Shown here: piece by piece, positions 17,921-28,421 of the stretch
How positions within the stretch are numbered: position 1 is the first letter of the stretch
Layout: each line of letters opens with the position of its first letter
Source: Gammaproteobacteria bacterium
Lineage (GTDB): Bacteria; Pseudomonadota; Gammaproteobacteria; Enterobacterales; Kangiellaceae
Assembly (NCBI GenBank): GCA_013372875.1
Contig: JABXIW010000107.1
Location: 1-64,000 of the forward strand
Direction: 5' to 3'
DNA: 64,000 nucleotides
Position numbers and translations under genes: made by a program
Notes under the pieces: generated by a model
The model's database searches: none
What the model saw: the letters and a program-made list of their open reading frames with translations, nothing else
Told to the model about the DNA's origin: nothing

Positions 17921-18802
17921 TTAGAAATCGACTTCTACGGTTTGATTAGCTTCCACTGTAACGTTCTGTTGATTAATAAACTCAATAACGTCATCAACCG
18001 CAGGATCATCATTTGCCGCCTGACAAGTCAAAGCCAGCGTATAATCACCAGCTTCCACATAGCCAATCTCGTATTCGTATAATGAATCCGCATTCACTTC
18101 GACAATATCCGTTGTGATCGGATCGGGCTCAACACCATCCATATCATCTACTGCAGAATCGTAACCAGCAAATAAATAAACCGCGGTCGTTTCGCTACAG
18201 CCTTCACCATTTAAAAATGACTCAGCCACTAATCCTTTAATATGACCAACTTCTAAATTATTCACCATGCGCAAAGTCGGTCTTAGCACATAGTTATCAC
18301 TACCGTTTTCAGGTTTGTGTACTGACTTACGTAAATCAAAGTCGATGGTGAAATCAGTAATACTCCCTGCAGCAACCACAAAAGGACGATTTATTTTTAA
18401 GCCCGTTTGCGCTCCGCTAGGGATATACAGCGAATAACGAGCGCCTTCGATATCGATATAAGAATCAGTAACATTTTGCTCAGCATTCACTTTTAAGCGG
18501 ATCCATTGATAAGGACCAGCCAACAATTGAGTTTCACCTAAAATTGACTCGGAGTCAGATCCAGTCAACTGCAGTAAATCAATACTTTTTGGCGCATCGA
18601 AGTCAATATCCAGCCTTTCACCTTGACCTTGAATTTCGATTCCCGTGAACTGTACTACCACCGCCTCAGCGTTATCAATTGGCGCATCAGTAATATCAAT
18701 GGCAATTTTGCCAAACTTTGGTGAATCATCAGAATCGCTTGAGCGACAAGCGGACAATAAAGCTACTGCAACCAACAATAGCGCAAGATAAATTTTTTTC
18801 AT
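17921..18802 (-). CDS. DUF4382 lipoprotein
   Basis: About 293 aa. The ATG at 18802 has GGAGG five bases upstream and is preferred over the in-frame TTG four codons earlier. The signal peptide ends in lipobox LLSAC. A DUF4382 domain covers about 30-155 (GKIAIDITDAPIDNAEAVVVQFTGIEIQG, SIDLLQLTG, AGPYQWIRLKVNAE). The C-terminal half reads as a beta-sandwich (YEYEIGYVEAGDYTLALTC). It is probably an outer-membrane or periplasmic lipoprotein. Function is unknown. Confidence 0.88.
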   Translation of the reverse strand: MKKIYLALLLVAVALLSACRSSDSDDSPKFGKIAIDITDAPIDNAEAVVVQFTGIEIQGQGERLDIDFDAPKSIDLLQLTGSDSESILGETQLLAGPYQWIRLKVNAEQNVTDSYIDIEGARYSLYIPSGAQTGLKINRPFVVAAGSITDFTIDFDLRKSVHKPENGSDNYVLRPTLRMVNNLEVGHIKGLVAESFLNGEGCSETTAVYLFAGYDSAVDDMDGVEPDPITTDIVEVNADSLYEYEIGYVEAGDYTLALTCQAANDDPAVDDVIEFINQQNVTVEANQTVEVDF

Positions 18803-18916
18803 AACTACCTCCAACGAGGGAGATCTTAGAAAAGAGTAACCTGGTTAACTGTGAACTACTATACAAGATAAGATTTGAAGGTCTTTAAATTCGACTAAAC
18901 CCCGACTAACTCACGA

Positions 18917-21055
18917 CTACTTTGTAGCCTGAGTCACAAAAGTTTGTGTTTGTATTTTTTCTAACACTCGTGCGGGCTGCTTATAATATGATACAGGAGT
19001 CATATCAGCTGGCAGAAAGTAGTAATGAGTTGTTAATTGCTTAGTATCTAACTCATGAATTACCAAACCATTTTTCGCCATTTCCACAAATTCTAATTCA
19101 TTATTTCCATTTAAAATTAGCTCGTTAGCATTGGCTAATAAAATATCAAGTTTTGGTATTTTTCCCAACACTGGATTTTTCTTAGCGGTATCACCAATCA
19201 TTTTAGTTTGCGGACTGGATGAAACTGCTGGCGCGGTGAACTCTTTAATCTTGCCCTGATGTGTGCCTACTAAAGCGGCGTGCAAATCTCCAGAAAGTAT
19301 GACCAAATCTTTTAGCGACTCAAAACTACTTAACAACTCTAAGCGCTTGTTCGGAAAGCCATCCCAATGATCCAAGTTCATATAAAAATTTTGATTAAAG
19401 GGAGCTGGAATTTTTAGTTTAGGATCACGCAAATCCAGTAAAAATGAATTCATAGCCACTGAATTGGCTAAAATTTTCCAGTTTGCCGTTGCATTAAATA
19501 ATCGATCTCTCAGCCACAGTTCTTGATACTTCCCAAAAGCGTTTTGACTACTTGAGTTTAGCGTGTAAGCGGCGCTTGCCAGTAAATCGTAGGCCTGTTT
19601 AACCACGAAATAGCGCGAACCCACTTCGCCAAACAGTGTGATCTTACCCAATAACTCATAGGCAAAACCAATGCCACCCGCCAGCTCTTTACCAATCTGC
19701 AATCCTGAATCACTTAACCAATAGTTAATTGATTGCAATGAAATATTGCCACTAACGACTTCGCCGACTTTGTCTTTGGCATCTTCTAAAGCTAGACCTT
19801 GCGCTTGGTATGCCTCTATTAAATTTTCCTTGAGCTGAGTTTTATGAGCTGCAAATTTCCCAGCATCAATATCCACATAGGGCGAAAAATACTGCTTTAT
19901 CGAATCAAACTCGATTCCTTGCGAAGATAGCATCAAGCTTAAAACCGTTTGATTAAAGATGATAGCACCCGGAAAAGCATCTTCAGGGATCAAATGATCG
20001 GGTCTATGGGTTCGAAAGTCAGAAACGACGAGCTCTAAATTTTTACCAAAATTAAAGCTGCGATAAATTTGCGTGTTGGGAAATTTATTCTGCTCAGCTT
20101 GTTTAAAGTTTTGTGTTCCAGTGACTTCATCAAGGTTTAAATCAATCGGAATAAATTCAAAGAAGGCTTGCTCCGAGCTGGCCTTCCGCTCAAGATCCTT
20201 TTCATTATTTCGACCCGCACTGTGAGTGCTGTTAGCGCCAAAAGAGTCATCTGCAAACTCATGATCATCCCAAATAGCAATCATGGGAAACTGTTCATGC
20301 ACTTGTTGCAACAGCGGATCGCTGCGATATAACTTATAAAGCTGACGGTAATTATCTAGACTTCTGGCGGCATAAAAGGGTGCTTCATTGCTACCCAATT
20401 GAATTGCACTAGCCTGATCATCAAAAGCGAAACGACGGCCATTGTCAGTTTGAAATCTTGGATCTCGAGTCGTCTCATAAATATAATCACCCAAGAACAG
20501 TACGAAGTCTAAATCGTCCTGTGCAATCAGTTGGTGATAAATATTATAGAAGCGCCCAACGTAATCCTGACAGCAGACTTGAGCAAACTTTAAGGGGCGT
20601 AAATCCTCGGCAGCAGGTGCCGTTTTGGTGCGTCCCACACGACTGGCGTAATGACTATTATCTTTAGCGTATAAAAAACGGTAGTAATAATGCTGACTCG
20701 ATTCAAGCTCAGTTAATTTGACTGAAACACAACCATCGTTAATCTTTTTAGCTTGAGTGGAAAACTCAATTACGAGCTGAGTGAATTCTGAGTCCTTTGC
20801 CACTTGCAACACAAGATCCAAATCTTCTGCTGATTGTTCGCTATCTTCTAGTCGGGTCCATACAATGATGCTTTGCGCTCTTGGCTCAGCGGATAAAATT
20901 GACTGTGGGAAGTAAATTTTTGGACTATCCTCTGCATTGATCAAATTTTTGTTCGGGCTCGATTTGACCTCTTGCGGCTGACAAGCGGTTACCGATAATA
21001 AGCTGATCGCAGCAGATGAAGCCGCCATGGATTGCAGAAATTGTCGCCTTTGCAT
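18917..21055 (-). CDS. PhoD-like alkaline phosphatase/phosphodiesterase, Tat lipoprotein
   Basis: 712 aa. The N-terminus MQRRQFLQS resembles a twin-arginine signal and then meets a lipobox SVTAC (about residue 25), suggesting a Tat-exported lipoprotein. The PhoD N-terminal domain (FPQSILSAEPRAQSIIVWTRLE, YYYRFLY, SRVGRTKTAP) precedes the metallophosphatase domain, with CCQDY, DFVLFLGDYIYE, WDDHEFADDS and LSGDLHAALVG. It hydrolyses phosphate esters outside the cytoplasm. It is longer than the usual ~550-600 aa, with an insertion at about 330-480. No Pho box was identified. Confidence 0.9.
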   Translation of the reverse strand: MQRRQFLQSMAASSAAISLLSVTACQPQEVKSSPNKNLINAEDSPKIYFPQSILSAEPRAQSIIVWTRLEDSEQSAEDLDLVLQVAKDSEFTQLVIEFSTQAKKINDGCVSVKLTELESSQHYYYRFLYAKDNSHYASRVGRTKTAPAAEDLRPLKFAQVCCQDYVGRFYNIYHQLIAQDDLDFVLFLGDYIYETTRDPRFQTDNGRRFAFDDQASAIQLGSNEAPFYAARSLDNYRQLYKLYRSDPLLQQVHEQFPMIAIWDDHEFADDSFGANSTHSAGRNNEKDLERKASSEQAFFEFIPIDLNLDEVTGTQNFKQAEQNKFPNTQIYRSFNFGKNLELVVSDFRTHRPDHLIPEDAFPGAIIFNQTVLSLMLSSQGIEFDSIKQYFSPYVDIDAGKFAAHKTQLKENLIEAYQAQGLALEDAKDKVGEVVSGNISLQSINYWLSDSGLQIGKELAGGIGFAYELLGKITLFGEVGSRYFVVKQAYDLLASAAYTLNSSSQNAFGKYQELWLRDRLFNATANWKILANSVAMNSFLLDLRDPKLKIPAPFNQNFYMNLDHWDGFPNKRLELLSSFESLKDLVILSGDLHAALVGTHQGKIKEFTAPAVSSSPQTKMIGDTAKKNPVLGKIPKLDILLANANELILNGNNELEFVEMAKNGLVIHELDTKQLTTHYYFLPADMTPVSYYKQPARVLEKIQTQTFVTQATK

Positions 21056-21182
21056 GAAATACTAATATGTTATTTTTGCCTTATCTTAGCATTTTTAAAT
21101 AGCTTGCTAAGGTTTATTTCTCAAGCCCTGCAAACTAGCCTATAATGCGCTCAAAACGCGCATAACCAATCTAGGATGAATC

Positions 21183-21899
21183 ATGAGACCCAGCGGCCGC
21201 AGCTCCAACCAATTACGACCTGTCACCATTACTCGCAACTTCACCAAGCATGCCGAAGGCTCGGTGCTGATCGAATTTGGTGAAACCAAAGTTTTGTGTA
21301 ACGCCACCGTTGAAGAAGGCGTGCCTCGTTTTTTAAAAGGTAAAGGTCAAGGCTGGATTACGGCTGAATATGGTATGTTACCGCGCTCAACTCATTCTCG
21401 GATGCAGCGCGAAGCCAGTAAAGGCAAACAAGGTGGTCGTACGCTTGAGATTCAGCGCTTAATTGGTCGATCTTTACGTGCCGCGGTGGATATGAGCCAA
21501 TTGGGCGAAAATACTATTTATATTGATTGCGACGTAATCCAAGCCGATGGCGGTACTCGCACCGCTTCTATCAGTGGCGCTTGCGTGGCACTGCACGATG
21601 CGCTTTACCATATGCGCCAGAAAGGCATTATTAAAACTAACCCAATGAAACACTGGATTGGTGCTATTTCTGTTGGGATTTATAAAGGCACACCAGTTCT
21701 AGATCTAGACTACCCAGAAGATTCAGATGCCGAAACTGATATGAATATTGTGATGGATGAAAACGGTGGCTTTATCGAAATCCAAGGCACCGCCGAAGGC
21801 GAGCCATTCTCAGGCGATGAGCTTATGGCTTTATTGGATCTAGGCAAACAAGGGATTAAAGAAATATTTGAATTACAAAAACAATCAACTAATAACTAA
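21183..21899 (+). CDS. rph: Ribonuclease PH
   Basis: Phosphorolytic 3-prime exoribonuclease that trims tRNA precursors. The sequence is collinear with the family from [27 protein letters not shown] through [50 protein letters not shown] and [19 protein letters not shown]. Full length (238 aa) suggests an intact enzyme, unlike the frameshifted E. coli K-12 allele. An RDD gene follows after 9 bases. Confidence 0.98.
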   Translation: MRPSGRSSNQLRPVTITRNFTKHAEGSVLIEFGETKVLCNATVEEGVPRFLKGKGQGWITAEYGMLPRSTHSRMQREASKGKQGGRTLEIQRLIGRSLRAAVDMSQLGENTIYIDCDVIQADGGTRTASISGACVALHDALYHMRQKGIIKTNPMKHWIGAISVGIYKGTPVLDLDYPEDSDAETDMNIVMDENGGFIEIQGTAEGEPFSGDELMALLDLGKQGIKEIFELQKQSTNN

Positions 21900-21908
21900 G
21901 GAATAGTA

Positions 21909-22469
21909 ATGGAAAACGATCATAACCCCTATCAGTCTCCAAAATCAGACCTCAATTTTTTTGAACAAGTTGATAGTGAAAGTTTATCTCAAAGATATGC
22001 ATCAAGAGGAACTAGGCTTGGCGCCGCAATACTGGATACTATATTCTTAATTATTCCATTATTTGTATTTTTATTTGCTTTTGGTTTTATCGATTACATT
22101 CAAAATGGTGAATCAAGCTCACCACTATTGGATCTTATTCTTGATACCCACTCCAATGTTTTTGTTGATATGCTCATTTCTACATTTATAGCATTAATTC
22201 TATTTATTTTGGTGCAAGGCTATTTTGTTTATACAAGCTCCCAAACATTGGGAAAGAAGATTGTTGGTATACAAGTAGTAGATTTGAATGGTAAGCCAAT
22301 TTCAGGCAATCACTATTTACTAGCAAGGTATTTACCAGCAACATTTTTAGCTTACCTGCCCATTATCGGTGGTTTATTCGCAATATTAGATTGTTTGCTT
22401 ATTTTTAGAAAAGACCATAACTGTATTCATGACGATATAGCAAAAACACGAGTCATTAATATAAATTAA
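21909..22469 (+). CDS. RDD-family membrane protein
   Basis: 186 aa. A soluble N-terminus with NPYQSPKSDL is followed by the RDD pattern RGTRLGAAILDTIFLIIP, a second helix, and the conserved SSQTLGKKIVGIQVVDLNGKP and LARYLP. Three to four membrane helices. An AAGGA Shine-Dalgarno precedes the ATG. Other RDD proteins have been implicated in transport or sodium/osmotic tolerance, but function here is unknown. It overlaps the convergent trkH by 4 bases. Confidence 0.9.
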   Translation: MENDHNPYQSPKSDLNFFEQVDSESLSQRYASRGTRLGAAILDTIFLIIPLFVFLFAFGFIDYIQNGESSSPLLDLILDTHSNVFVDMLISTFIALILFILVQGYFVYTSSQTLGKKIVGIQVVDLNGKPISGNHYLLARYLPATFLAYLPIIGGLFAILDCLLIFRKDHNCIHDDIAKTRVININ

Positions 22470-23914
22470 CGTCTCCAAAAATAGGGCGTAAAGAGAACTA
22501 GCAAGGTAAAAATTTCCAAGCGCCCTAATAGCATGGCAAAACTTAGTACGTATTTAGACACATCTGAAAGCCCATTATAGTTTAGCGCTACCTCGCCTAA
22601 ACCTGGTCCCAAGTTGTTCATACAAGCCGCAACGGCTGAGAAAGCGGTGACTTGATCAAGACCATCTGCTATCAATACCAACATCAAGATCACAAACAAG
22701 GCGACATAGGTTGCAAAGAACCCCCACACCGATTGCACCACTCTATCGGTTACTGATTCTTTACCAAGTTTGATCAAAAATACCCCATTGGGATGGATCA
22801 GACGCTTAATCTCACGAATGCCTTGTTTGAATAACAGCAAAACACGGATCACCTTCATGCCACCCGCAGTTGATCCTGCACAGCCACCAGCAAAACTGGC
22901 GAAAATTAATAAAATTGGTAAGAAAATTGGCCAGGTATGAAACTCGGTTGTGGCGAAACCGGTAGTGGTTGCAATGGAAATGGTGTGGAAAATACCTTTC
23001 ACTACCGAATCGCTAAAGCCAAATAATCCGTAGCTCAATAAAACTAAAATACAACACAAAGCTATTACGCTTAAAAACAGCAGATAACTTTTAAATTCTG
23101 GATCTCTTAAATAAGGGCGAATGCTTAATCGCTTAAAAGCCACGAAATGCAGTGCAAAGTTAATACCCGCGACCAACATAAAAAAACTGCAAATCAATTC
23201 AATGGCGTTGGATTGGAAATAGCCAATACTGGTATCGTGCGGTGAAAAGCCGCCAATGGCAATGGTTGAGAAACTATGGGCAATGGCGTCAAAAGCATTC
23301 ATTCCAGCTAACCAATAAGCGAGGCCGCAAGCCACGGTTAACCCCAAATAAATAAACCAAAGCGCTTTAGCAGTTCCAGCAATTCTTGGAGTTAATTTAT
23401 TGTCCTTCATTGGCCCTGGCGTCTCCGCGCGATACAGCTGCATGCCACCAATACCCAACATTGGCAGAATAGCCACGGCCAAAACGATGATACCCATACC
23501 GCCCAGCCATTGAAGTTGCTGACGATAGAACAGTATGGCATGAGGGAGCTCATCCAAACCGCTAATGACGGTGGCACCAGTGGTAGTTAATCCTGAAAAA
23601 GACTCAAATACCGCATTGGCTAAGGTTAAATTAAGACCATCGGTTAATAAAAACGGTAATGAACCGAACAGACTCAAAACCGTCCAGAACAACACCACAA
23701 TTAAGAAACCATCGCGAATTTTTAGCTCGGCTCGTGAATTTCGGTTTGGAAAATAGAGCGCAAAGCCAGTGACTAACGAAATGATGAAGGTAGTGAAAAA
23801 TGCCGTTCCACCGCCATCTTCATAGATAAAAGAGACTACCACTGGCGGCATCATGGTTAGGCTGAATAACATCAGCAGCAAACCTAAGAAGCGGATAATG
23901 GTGGCGACTTGCAT
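22466..23914 (-). CDS. trkH: Trk potassium uptake membrane protein TrkH
   Basis: K+-translocating subunit of the Trk system, 482 aa, with about ten membrane helices. Selectivity-filter-like loops are visible: FSGLTTTGATVI, HSFSTIAIGGFSPHD, SIATTTGFATTEF and NNLGPGLG. GGCAGSTAGGMKVIRVLLL is a TrkH signature. It follows trkA by 22 bases on the same strand, so the channel and its regulatory partner are co-expressed. Confidence 0.97.
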   Translation of the reverse strand: MQVATIIRFLGLLLMLFSLTMMPPVVVSFIYEDGGGTAFFTTFIISLVTGFALYFPNRNSRAELKIRDGFLIVVLFWTVLSLFGSLPFLLTDGLNLTLANAVFESFSGLTTTGATVISGLDELPHAILFYRQQLQWLGGMGIIVLAVAILPMLGIGGMQLYRAETPGPMKDNKLTPRIAGTAKALWFIYLGLTVACGLAYWLAGMNAFDAIAHSFSTIAIGGFSPHDTSIGYFQSNAIELICSFFMLVAGINFALHFVAFKRLSIRPYLRDPEFKSYLLFLSVIALCCILVLLSYGLFGFSDSVVKGIFHTISIATTTGFATTEFHTWPIFLPILLIFASFAGGCAGSTAGGMKVIRVLLLFKQGIREIKRLIHPNGVFLIKLGKESVTDRVVQSVWGFFATYVALFVILMLVLIADGLDQVTAFSAVAACMNNLGPGLGEVALNYNGLSDVSKYVLSFAMLLGRLEIFTLLVLFTPYFWRR

Positions 23915-23936
23915 TAATTCTTATTAACCTTTGAGC

Positions 23937-25310
23937 CTAAAAATAAGTCACATTAACTTGGAACAAGCGCTCGACATCGTGAATGTATGCTTTATCGACC
24001 ATAAACAAAATCACATGGTCAAATTCACGAATAATCACATTATCATGCGCGATCAAAACCTTGCCATCACGCACTAAAGCACCGATAGTCGTTCCTGGTG
24101 GTAACGGCACTTCGCTGATGGCACGACCAATCACCAATGAGCTTTGTTCATTGCCTCGCGCGACCGCTTCAATCGCTTCGGCTGCACCGCGTCGCAAGGA
24201 ATAAACATTCGAAACTAAGCCGCGACGAATGTGCTTTAACAAACTACCAATCGTCACCTGCTGTGGTGAAATGGCGATATCGATTTCTTGCCCTTGGATT
24301 AGATCCACATAGGCGGGACGATTGATCAAGACCATAGTCTTTTTCACGCCCATGCGCTTGGCTAACATCGCCGACATAATGTTGGCTTCGTCATCGTTGG
24401 TGACGGCCACAAACAAATCAAAATCTTTGATGTTTTCATCGTCTAATAAATCTTGGTCTGAAATATCACCGTGCAACACCAAACTATCTTGTAATGTATC
24501 CGCCAGATGCTGAACGCGCTCAGGATCGCGCTCGATAATTTTTACCTGCATATCTTTTTCAAGATTAAGCGCAAGTCCTTTACCGATATTACCGCCACCT
24601 GCAATCATGACTCGCTCATAATCTTTCTCAAGACGCTGCAATTCACTCATGACCGCACGAATATGTTTCTTATCCGCCAAGAAGAATACTTCATCATCGG
24701 CTTCGATAATCGTATGTCCTGTGGGAACAATGGGCTTACCACGACGGAAAATCGCCGCCACTCGCGTATCCACATTCGGCAAATGATGACGCAACTCGGA
24801 TAAAGCATTACCCACTAGTGGACCACCATAATAGGCGCGAACCGCCACCAAGCGCACCGCACCTTCCGCAAAATCCAATACCTGGAATGCACCAGGGTTT
24901 TCTATCAGACGTGCCACATAGTTTGTGACCAACTGCTCTGGACTAATAACAACATCAACCGGAATATGATTATCTTCAAATAAGTTGGGGAAAGAGTGGT
25001 AATTTTGTGAGCGAATTCGGGCGATTTTTTTCGGCGTTTGAAACAGAGTATGCGCTATCTGGCATGCCATCATATTGACTTCATCACTGCTAGTAACAGC
25101 GACCAGCATATCGGCATCATCGATACCCGCTTTGTACAAAACGTTTGGATGAGCACCATGACCTGCAATGGTTCTGAGATCCAAATGGTCCTGAATATCA
25201 CGCAACCGCTTGGCATCGGTATCGATCAGCGTAATATCGTTGTCTTCGCCTTCAAGATTCAGCGCCAAGCTCATTCCCACTTGCCCAGCACCTAAAATAA
25301 TAATTTTCAT
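23937..25310 (-). CDS. trkA: Trk system regulatory protein TrkA
   Basis: Peripheral NAD/ATP-binding regulator of TrkH, 457 aa. Two tandem RCK units: the first Rossmann motif [13 protein letters not shown] with Asp in ITLIDTD, then a TrkA-C domain; the second Rossmann motif [17 protein letters not shown] with IIERD, then a second TrkA-C. Full-length architecture as in E. coli. Placed upstream of trkH and downstream of rsmB, matching def-fmt-rsmB-trkA order. Confidence 0.98.
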   Translation of the reverse strand: MKIIILGAGQVGMSLALNLEGEDNDITLIDTDAKRLRDIQDHLDLRTIAGHGAHPNVLYKAGIDDADMLVAVTSSDEVNMMACQIAHTLFQTPKKIARIRSQNYHSFPNLFEDNHIPVDVVISPEQLVTNYVARLIENPGAFQVLDFAEGAVRLVAVRAYYGGPLVGNALSELRHHLPNVDTRVAAIFRRGKPIVPTGHTIIEADDEVFFLADKKHIRAVMSELQRLEKDYERVMIAGGGNIGKGLALNLEKDMQVKIIERDPERVQHLADTLQDSLVLHGDISDQDLLDDENIKDFDLFVAVTNDDEANIMSAMLAKRMGVKKTMVLINRPAYVDLIQGQEIDIAISPQQVTIGSLLKHIRRGLVSNVYSLRRGAAEAIEAVARGNEQSSLVIGRAISEVPLPPGTTIGALVRDGKVLIAHDNVIIREFDHVILFMVDKAYIHDVERLFQVNVTYF

Positions 25311-25433
25311 ATGCTTATGTTTATTAGACGGCTCGCATGAGATTTCTTGCCACTCATGGCATCTCTTATTTAGCCTATCCCTATATGCTAACTCTATAAG
25401 CCACTGATCTAAAGGCTTTTTTGGTAAAATTGT

Positions 25434-26756
25434 CTATTTATCAACCGCTTGTTTACGCAACAAACAATAGTAAAAGCCATCCATTTGCTGCTGATTGGGC
25501 AAAATTTGGCAGCCAATATCAGTATTCGACAACGCCGCTAGCTGAGTTGAAAGTGGCTCTACAATGGCATCTGGCTGTTGTGCTAGAAATGCCGTTATCT
25601 GCTGACTATTTTCTGCTTGCAGAATTGAACAGGTGGCATAAAGCAACTTGCCATTCGGCTTTAGGCGTTGCCAAGCCTGAGCTAACATTTGTGCTTGGAT
25701 CTCGACTAATTCGTCAATATCACTTTCGCGTCGCAATAATTTAATATCAGGATGGCGGCGAATGACCCCAGTGGCACTGCAAGGAACATCCAATAAAATT
25801 TGGTCGAATTGTTGCTCAGTTTCTTTTAAATATTCGATGGCGTCATAGCAAATGACTTGCGCATCTAACTCCAAGCGCTCAAGATTTTCCTCAATCCGCT
25901 CACAGCGCCTATCGTCAATATCAATTGCCGTTAAATCAATTTGGTTATTGCTGTGTTCCAACAAATGCGCTGCTTTACCGCCTGGTGCGGAGCAAGCATC
26001 CAAGATCTGCATATTGGCTTTGGGTTCTAAGATCCAAGCGGACAATTGCGCCGCCGCATCTTGCACCGAGACCCAACCCTCAGCAAATTTAGGCAGCTGA
26101 GTCACATTAACCGCTTTATCCAAGACAATGGCACTAGTCACTAGCTCATGCGCTTTAGCAGTAATTTCTTTGTCATTAAGCAGATCAAGATATTGCTGGC
26201 GACTGGTTTTAGCTAGATTTACGCGCAAAGTCAGCGGCGCTTGATGATTAGAGCTTTCTAAGATTTGGTCAACTTGCCCTTTATAACTGGGTTTAATCTT
26301 ATTAATCAGCCAATCAGGCATCGCATATTTAGTATTCCAATTCTTATCAAGCTCGGCATTGATCATTGCTTGTTGACGCAAATAATTCCTCAGCACGCCA
26401 TTAATTAAGTTTTTTGCCCACGGCTTTTTCAATTGCTCACAGGCCTCAACCGTTTCGGCAATCGCTGCATGATCGGGGACCCGCGCATACTCCAACTGAT
26501 ATAAACCAATGATTAATAAGCACTTTATATCAGCATCTTTATTACGAATGGGCTTTTGGACTAGCTTATTTGCCGCCGCTTCTAATCGAATAAAATAACG
26601 ACAACTGTTTAAGACCAATGATTTGTATAGCGACAGATCCGCAGGATTTTCAAATTCAATGACTGCCAAAATATCATTGGCCGATCGGCCTTCATAGACA
26701 ATCTCAACTAGAGCTTTCGCCGCTTGCGAGCGAATTTGTAAACTGCTAAATAGCAT
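25434..26756 (-). CDS. rsmB: 16S rRNA m5C967 methyltransferase RsmB
   Basis: Fmu/Sun protein that methylates C967 of 16S rRNA. The N-terminal NusB-like helical domain spans about 1-140. The SAM domain has DACSAPGGKAAHLLE, TAIDIDDRRCERI, LLDVPCSATGVIRRHPDIK with a catalytic Cys, and LLYATCSI with the second Cys. The ATG at 26756 (440 aa) is preferred over an in-frame TTG seven codons earlier; AAGGA lies ten bases before it. It follows fmt closely. Confidence 0.96.
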   Translation of the reverse strand: MLFSSLQIRSQAAKALVEIVYEGRSANDILAVIEFENPADLSLYKSLVLNSCRYFIRLEAAANKLVQKPIRNKDADIKCLLIIGLYQLEYARVPDHAAIAETVEACEQLKKPWAKNLINGVLRNYLRQQAMINAELDKNWNTKYAMPDWLINKIKPSYKGQVDQILESSNHQAPLTLRVNLAKTSRQQYLDLLNDKEITAKAHELVTSAIVLDKAVNVTQLPKFAEGWVSVQDAAAQLSAWILEPKANMQILDACSAPGGKAAHLLEHSNNQIDLTAIDIDDRRCERIEENLERLELDAQVICYDAIEYLKETEQQFDQILLDVPCSATGVIRRHPDIKLLRRESDIDELVEIQAQMLAQAWQRLKPNGKLLYATCSILQAENSQQITAFLAQQPDAIVEPLSTQLAALSNTDIGCQILPNQQQMDGFYYCLLRKQAVDK

Positions 26757-26783
26757 TAAACCATCATCCTTAAACAACCAACA

Positions 26784-27746
26784 CTAAACAACCAATTCAA
26801 ATTGTTGGCCAGCGGCAAACAGTGCCTGCCTAGCTGGGGCATTCAATAAGTCTTTCACTGCCATCATTTTTGAACCCGCCATTTGCAGGTGGGTCATGCG
26901 CAATAAGCCTTCATCGCAAGCCACTAGAATGCCTTCTTTATCCGCACGAATAATAGTTCCTGGCGTTTCGTCAGTTATTGAGTCCACCACTTCTGCTTGC
27001 CAGACGCGAATAATTTGCCCATCAATCTGGGCTGTGCAAATCGGCCAAGAATTAAAGGCACGGATTTTGCGCTCAATCGCTTGGGCTGAATCTTGCCAAT
27101 TAATCTGCGCTTCCTGTTTATTGAGTTTATGAGCATAGGTAGCTAACTCATCATTTTGTACTTCAGCTTGGATATCGCCAGCAGCAATCTTATCAATCGC
27201 CTGCGTTAACAAGTCTGCGCCTTGAATCGCGAGCTTATCGTGCAAGCTAGAGCCAGTTTCGCTATCGGTAATTTCGGTCACGGCTTTGAGTAACATATCG
27301 CCTGTGTCTAAGCCCGCATCCATTTGCATAATGGTAATGCCCGATTCTTTATCACCGGCTTCGATAGCTCTTTGGATTGGCGCCGCGCCTCGCCATCGTG
27401 GTAGCAATGAGCCGTGCACATTGATACAACCTAATTTGGGTGTATCTAAAACCGTTTGTGGTAATAACAAGCCGTAGGCCACTACCACCATCAAATCCGC
27501 ATCGTATTGTGCAAGCATATCTTTATCTTGTTGCGTCTTGAAATTAACTGGCTGTTCCACAGGAATATCATGCGCCAATGCCAATTCTTTGACCGGACTC
27601 ATACTAATTTTTTTGCCACGACCAGCCTTTCGATCGGGCTGAGTATAAACTGCAACGATTTGATGCTCGGAATTTTGACAATGGTCAATCAAAGCCTGCA
27701 AACTGCTCGCTGCAAAATCGGGCGTACCTGCAAAAATAATTCTCAA
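26784..27746 (-). CDS. fmt: Methionyl-tRNA formyltransferase
   Basis: Formylates initiator Met-tRNA using 10-formyl-THF. MRIIFAGTPDFAASSL, the catalytic-loop region INVHGSLLPRWRGAAPIQRAI (Asn, His and the SLLP folate signature), and MQMDAGLDTGDML are family hallmarks. The C-terminal OB-like domain follows. Length (320 aa) is normal. It lies downstream of def, but a terminator-like hairpin sits between the two. Confidence 0.98.
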   Translation of the reverse strand: MRIIFAGTPDFAASSLQALIDHCQNSEHQIVAVYTQPDRKAGRGKKISMSPVKELALAHDIPVEQPVNFKTQQDKDMLAQYDADLMVVVAYGLLLPQTVLDTPKLGCINVHGSLLPRWRGAAPIQRAIEAGDKESGITIMQMDAGLDTGDMLLKAVTEITDSETGSSLHDKLAIQGADLLTQAIDKIAAGDIQAEVQNDELATYAHKLNKQEAQINWQDSAQAIERKIRAFNSWPICTAQIDGQIIRVWQAEVVDSITDETPGTIIRADKEGILVACDEGLLRMTHLQMAGSKMMAVKDLLNAPARQALFAAGQQFELVV

Positions 27747-27782
27747 AGGTGATTCCTTAATAATGGGCGTAAACGCTTCAAT

Positions 27783-27805
27783 AAAAAAGCTGGTTTTAAC
27801 CAGCT
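27783..27805 (-). terminator. Terminator-like hairpin at the def stop codon
   Basis: On the minus strand AGCTGGTT/AACCAGCT forms a stem followed directly by six T. The def stop codon (27796-27798) falls in the hairpin itself. A translating ribosome reaching the stop would cover the stem, so read-through into fmt could depend on translation. Confidence 0.75.
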
Positions 27806-28314
27806 CTTAATTTTTTCTTTTGCTGCTTTTCCAGCATATTTCGAATTCGTCTCTGCTTTAATGGCGATAAGTAATCTACAAATACTTTGCCATCAATATG
27901 GTCATTCTCATGTTGGATCACAATCGCCAAAAATTCATCGTTATCAATTTCAAATGGCTCGCCATTTCTATCTAAAGCCTTAACCTTAACCCCCTTTGCC
28001 CTGTCGACCTTGGCATAAACTCCGGGAAAAGATAAACAACCCTCTTCATTGGTTTGTATGTCACGTTTCTCGACTATTTCCGGATTAATAAAAACCCATG
28101 GCTCCGATTTATCCTCAGAGATATCGATAATAAACAAGCGTTTGTGATAATCTACCTGAGTCGCCGCCAAGCCAATACCTGGCGCGGCATACATGGTTTC
28201 AAACATATCGTCGATCTGCTTTTGCAAAGCATCATCAAACTCTTCAGGCAAAATTTCTTTGGCCTTGGTTCTTAATCGCGGATCGGGATACTCTAAAATT
28301 TCTAAAATTGCCAT
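27796..28314 (-). CDS. def: Peptide deformylase
   Basis: Iron metalloenzyme that removes N-formyl groups from new proteins. All three motifs are present: [22 protein letters not shown] and [17 protein letters not shown], with Cys and two His as metal ligands and Glu as base. At 172 aa it is a type-I Gram-negative enzyme. It leads the def-fmt-rsmB-trkA-trkH series and is divergent from the ankyrin-like gene. Confidence 0.98.
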   Translation of the reverse strand: MAILEILEYPDPRLRTKAKEILPEEFDDALQKQIDDMFETMYAAPGIGLAATQVDYHKRLFIIDISEDKSEPWVFINPEIVEKRDIQTNEEGCLSFPGVYAKVDRAKGVKVKALDRNGEPFEIDNDEFLAIVIQHENDHIDGKVFVDYLSPLKQRRIRNMLEKQQKKKLRAG

Positions 28315-28421
28315 TGAATTCGCTATAATCGGAACAAATCTTAATACTTATATGATAATAAAATGTGGGTCTAATGACCATGCTTTTCAATGGTTGTGCT
28401 CATATATTAAGGAAAACACTT

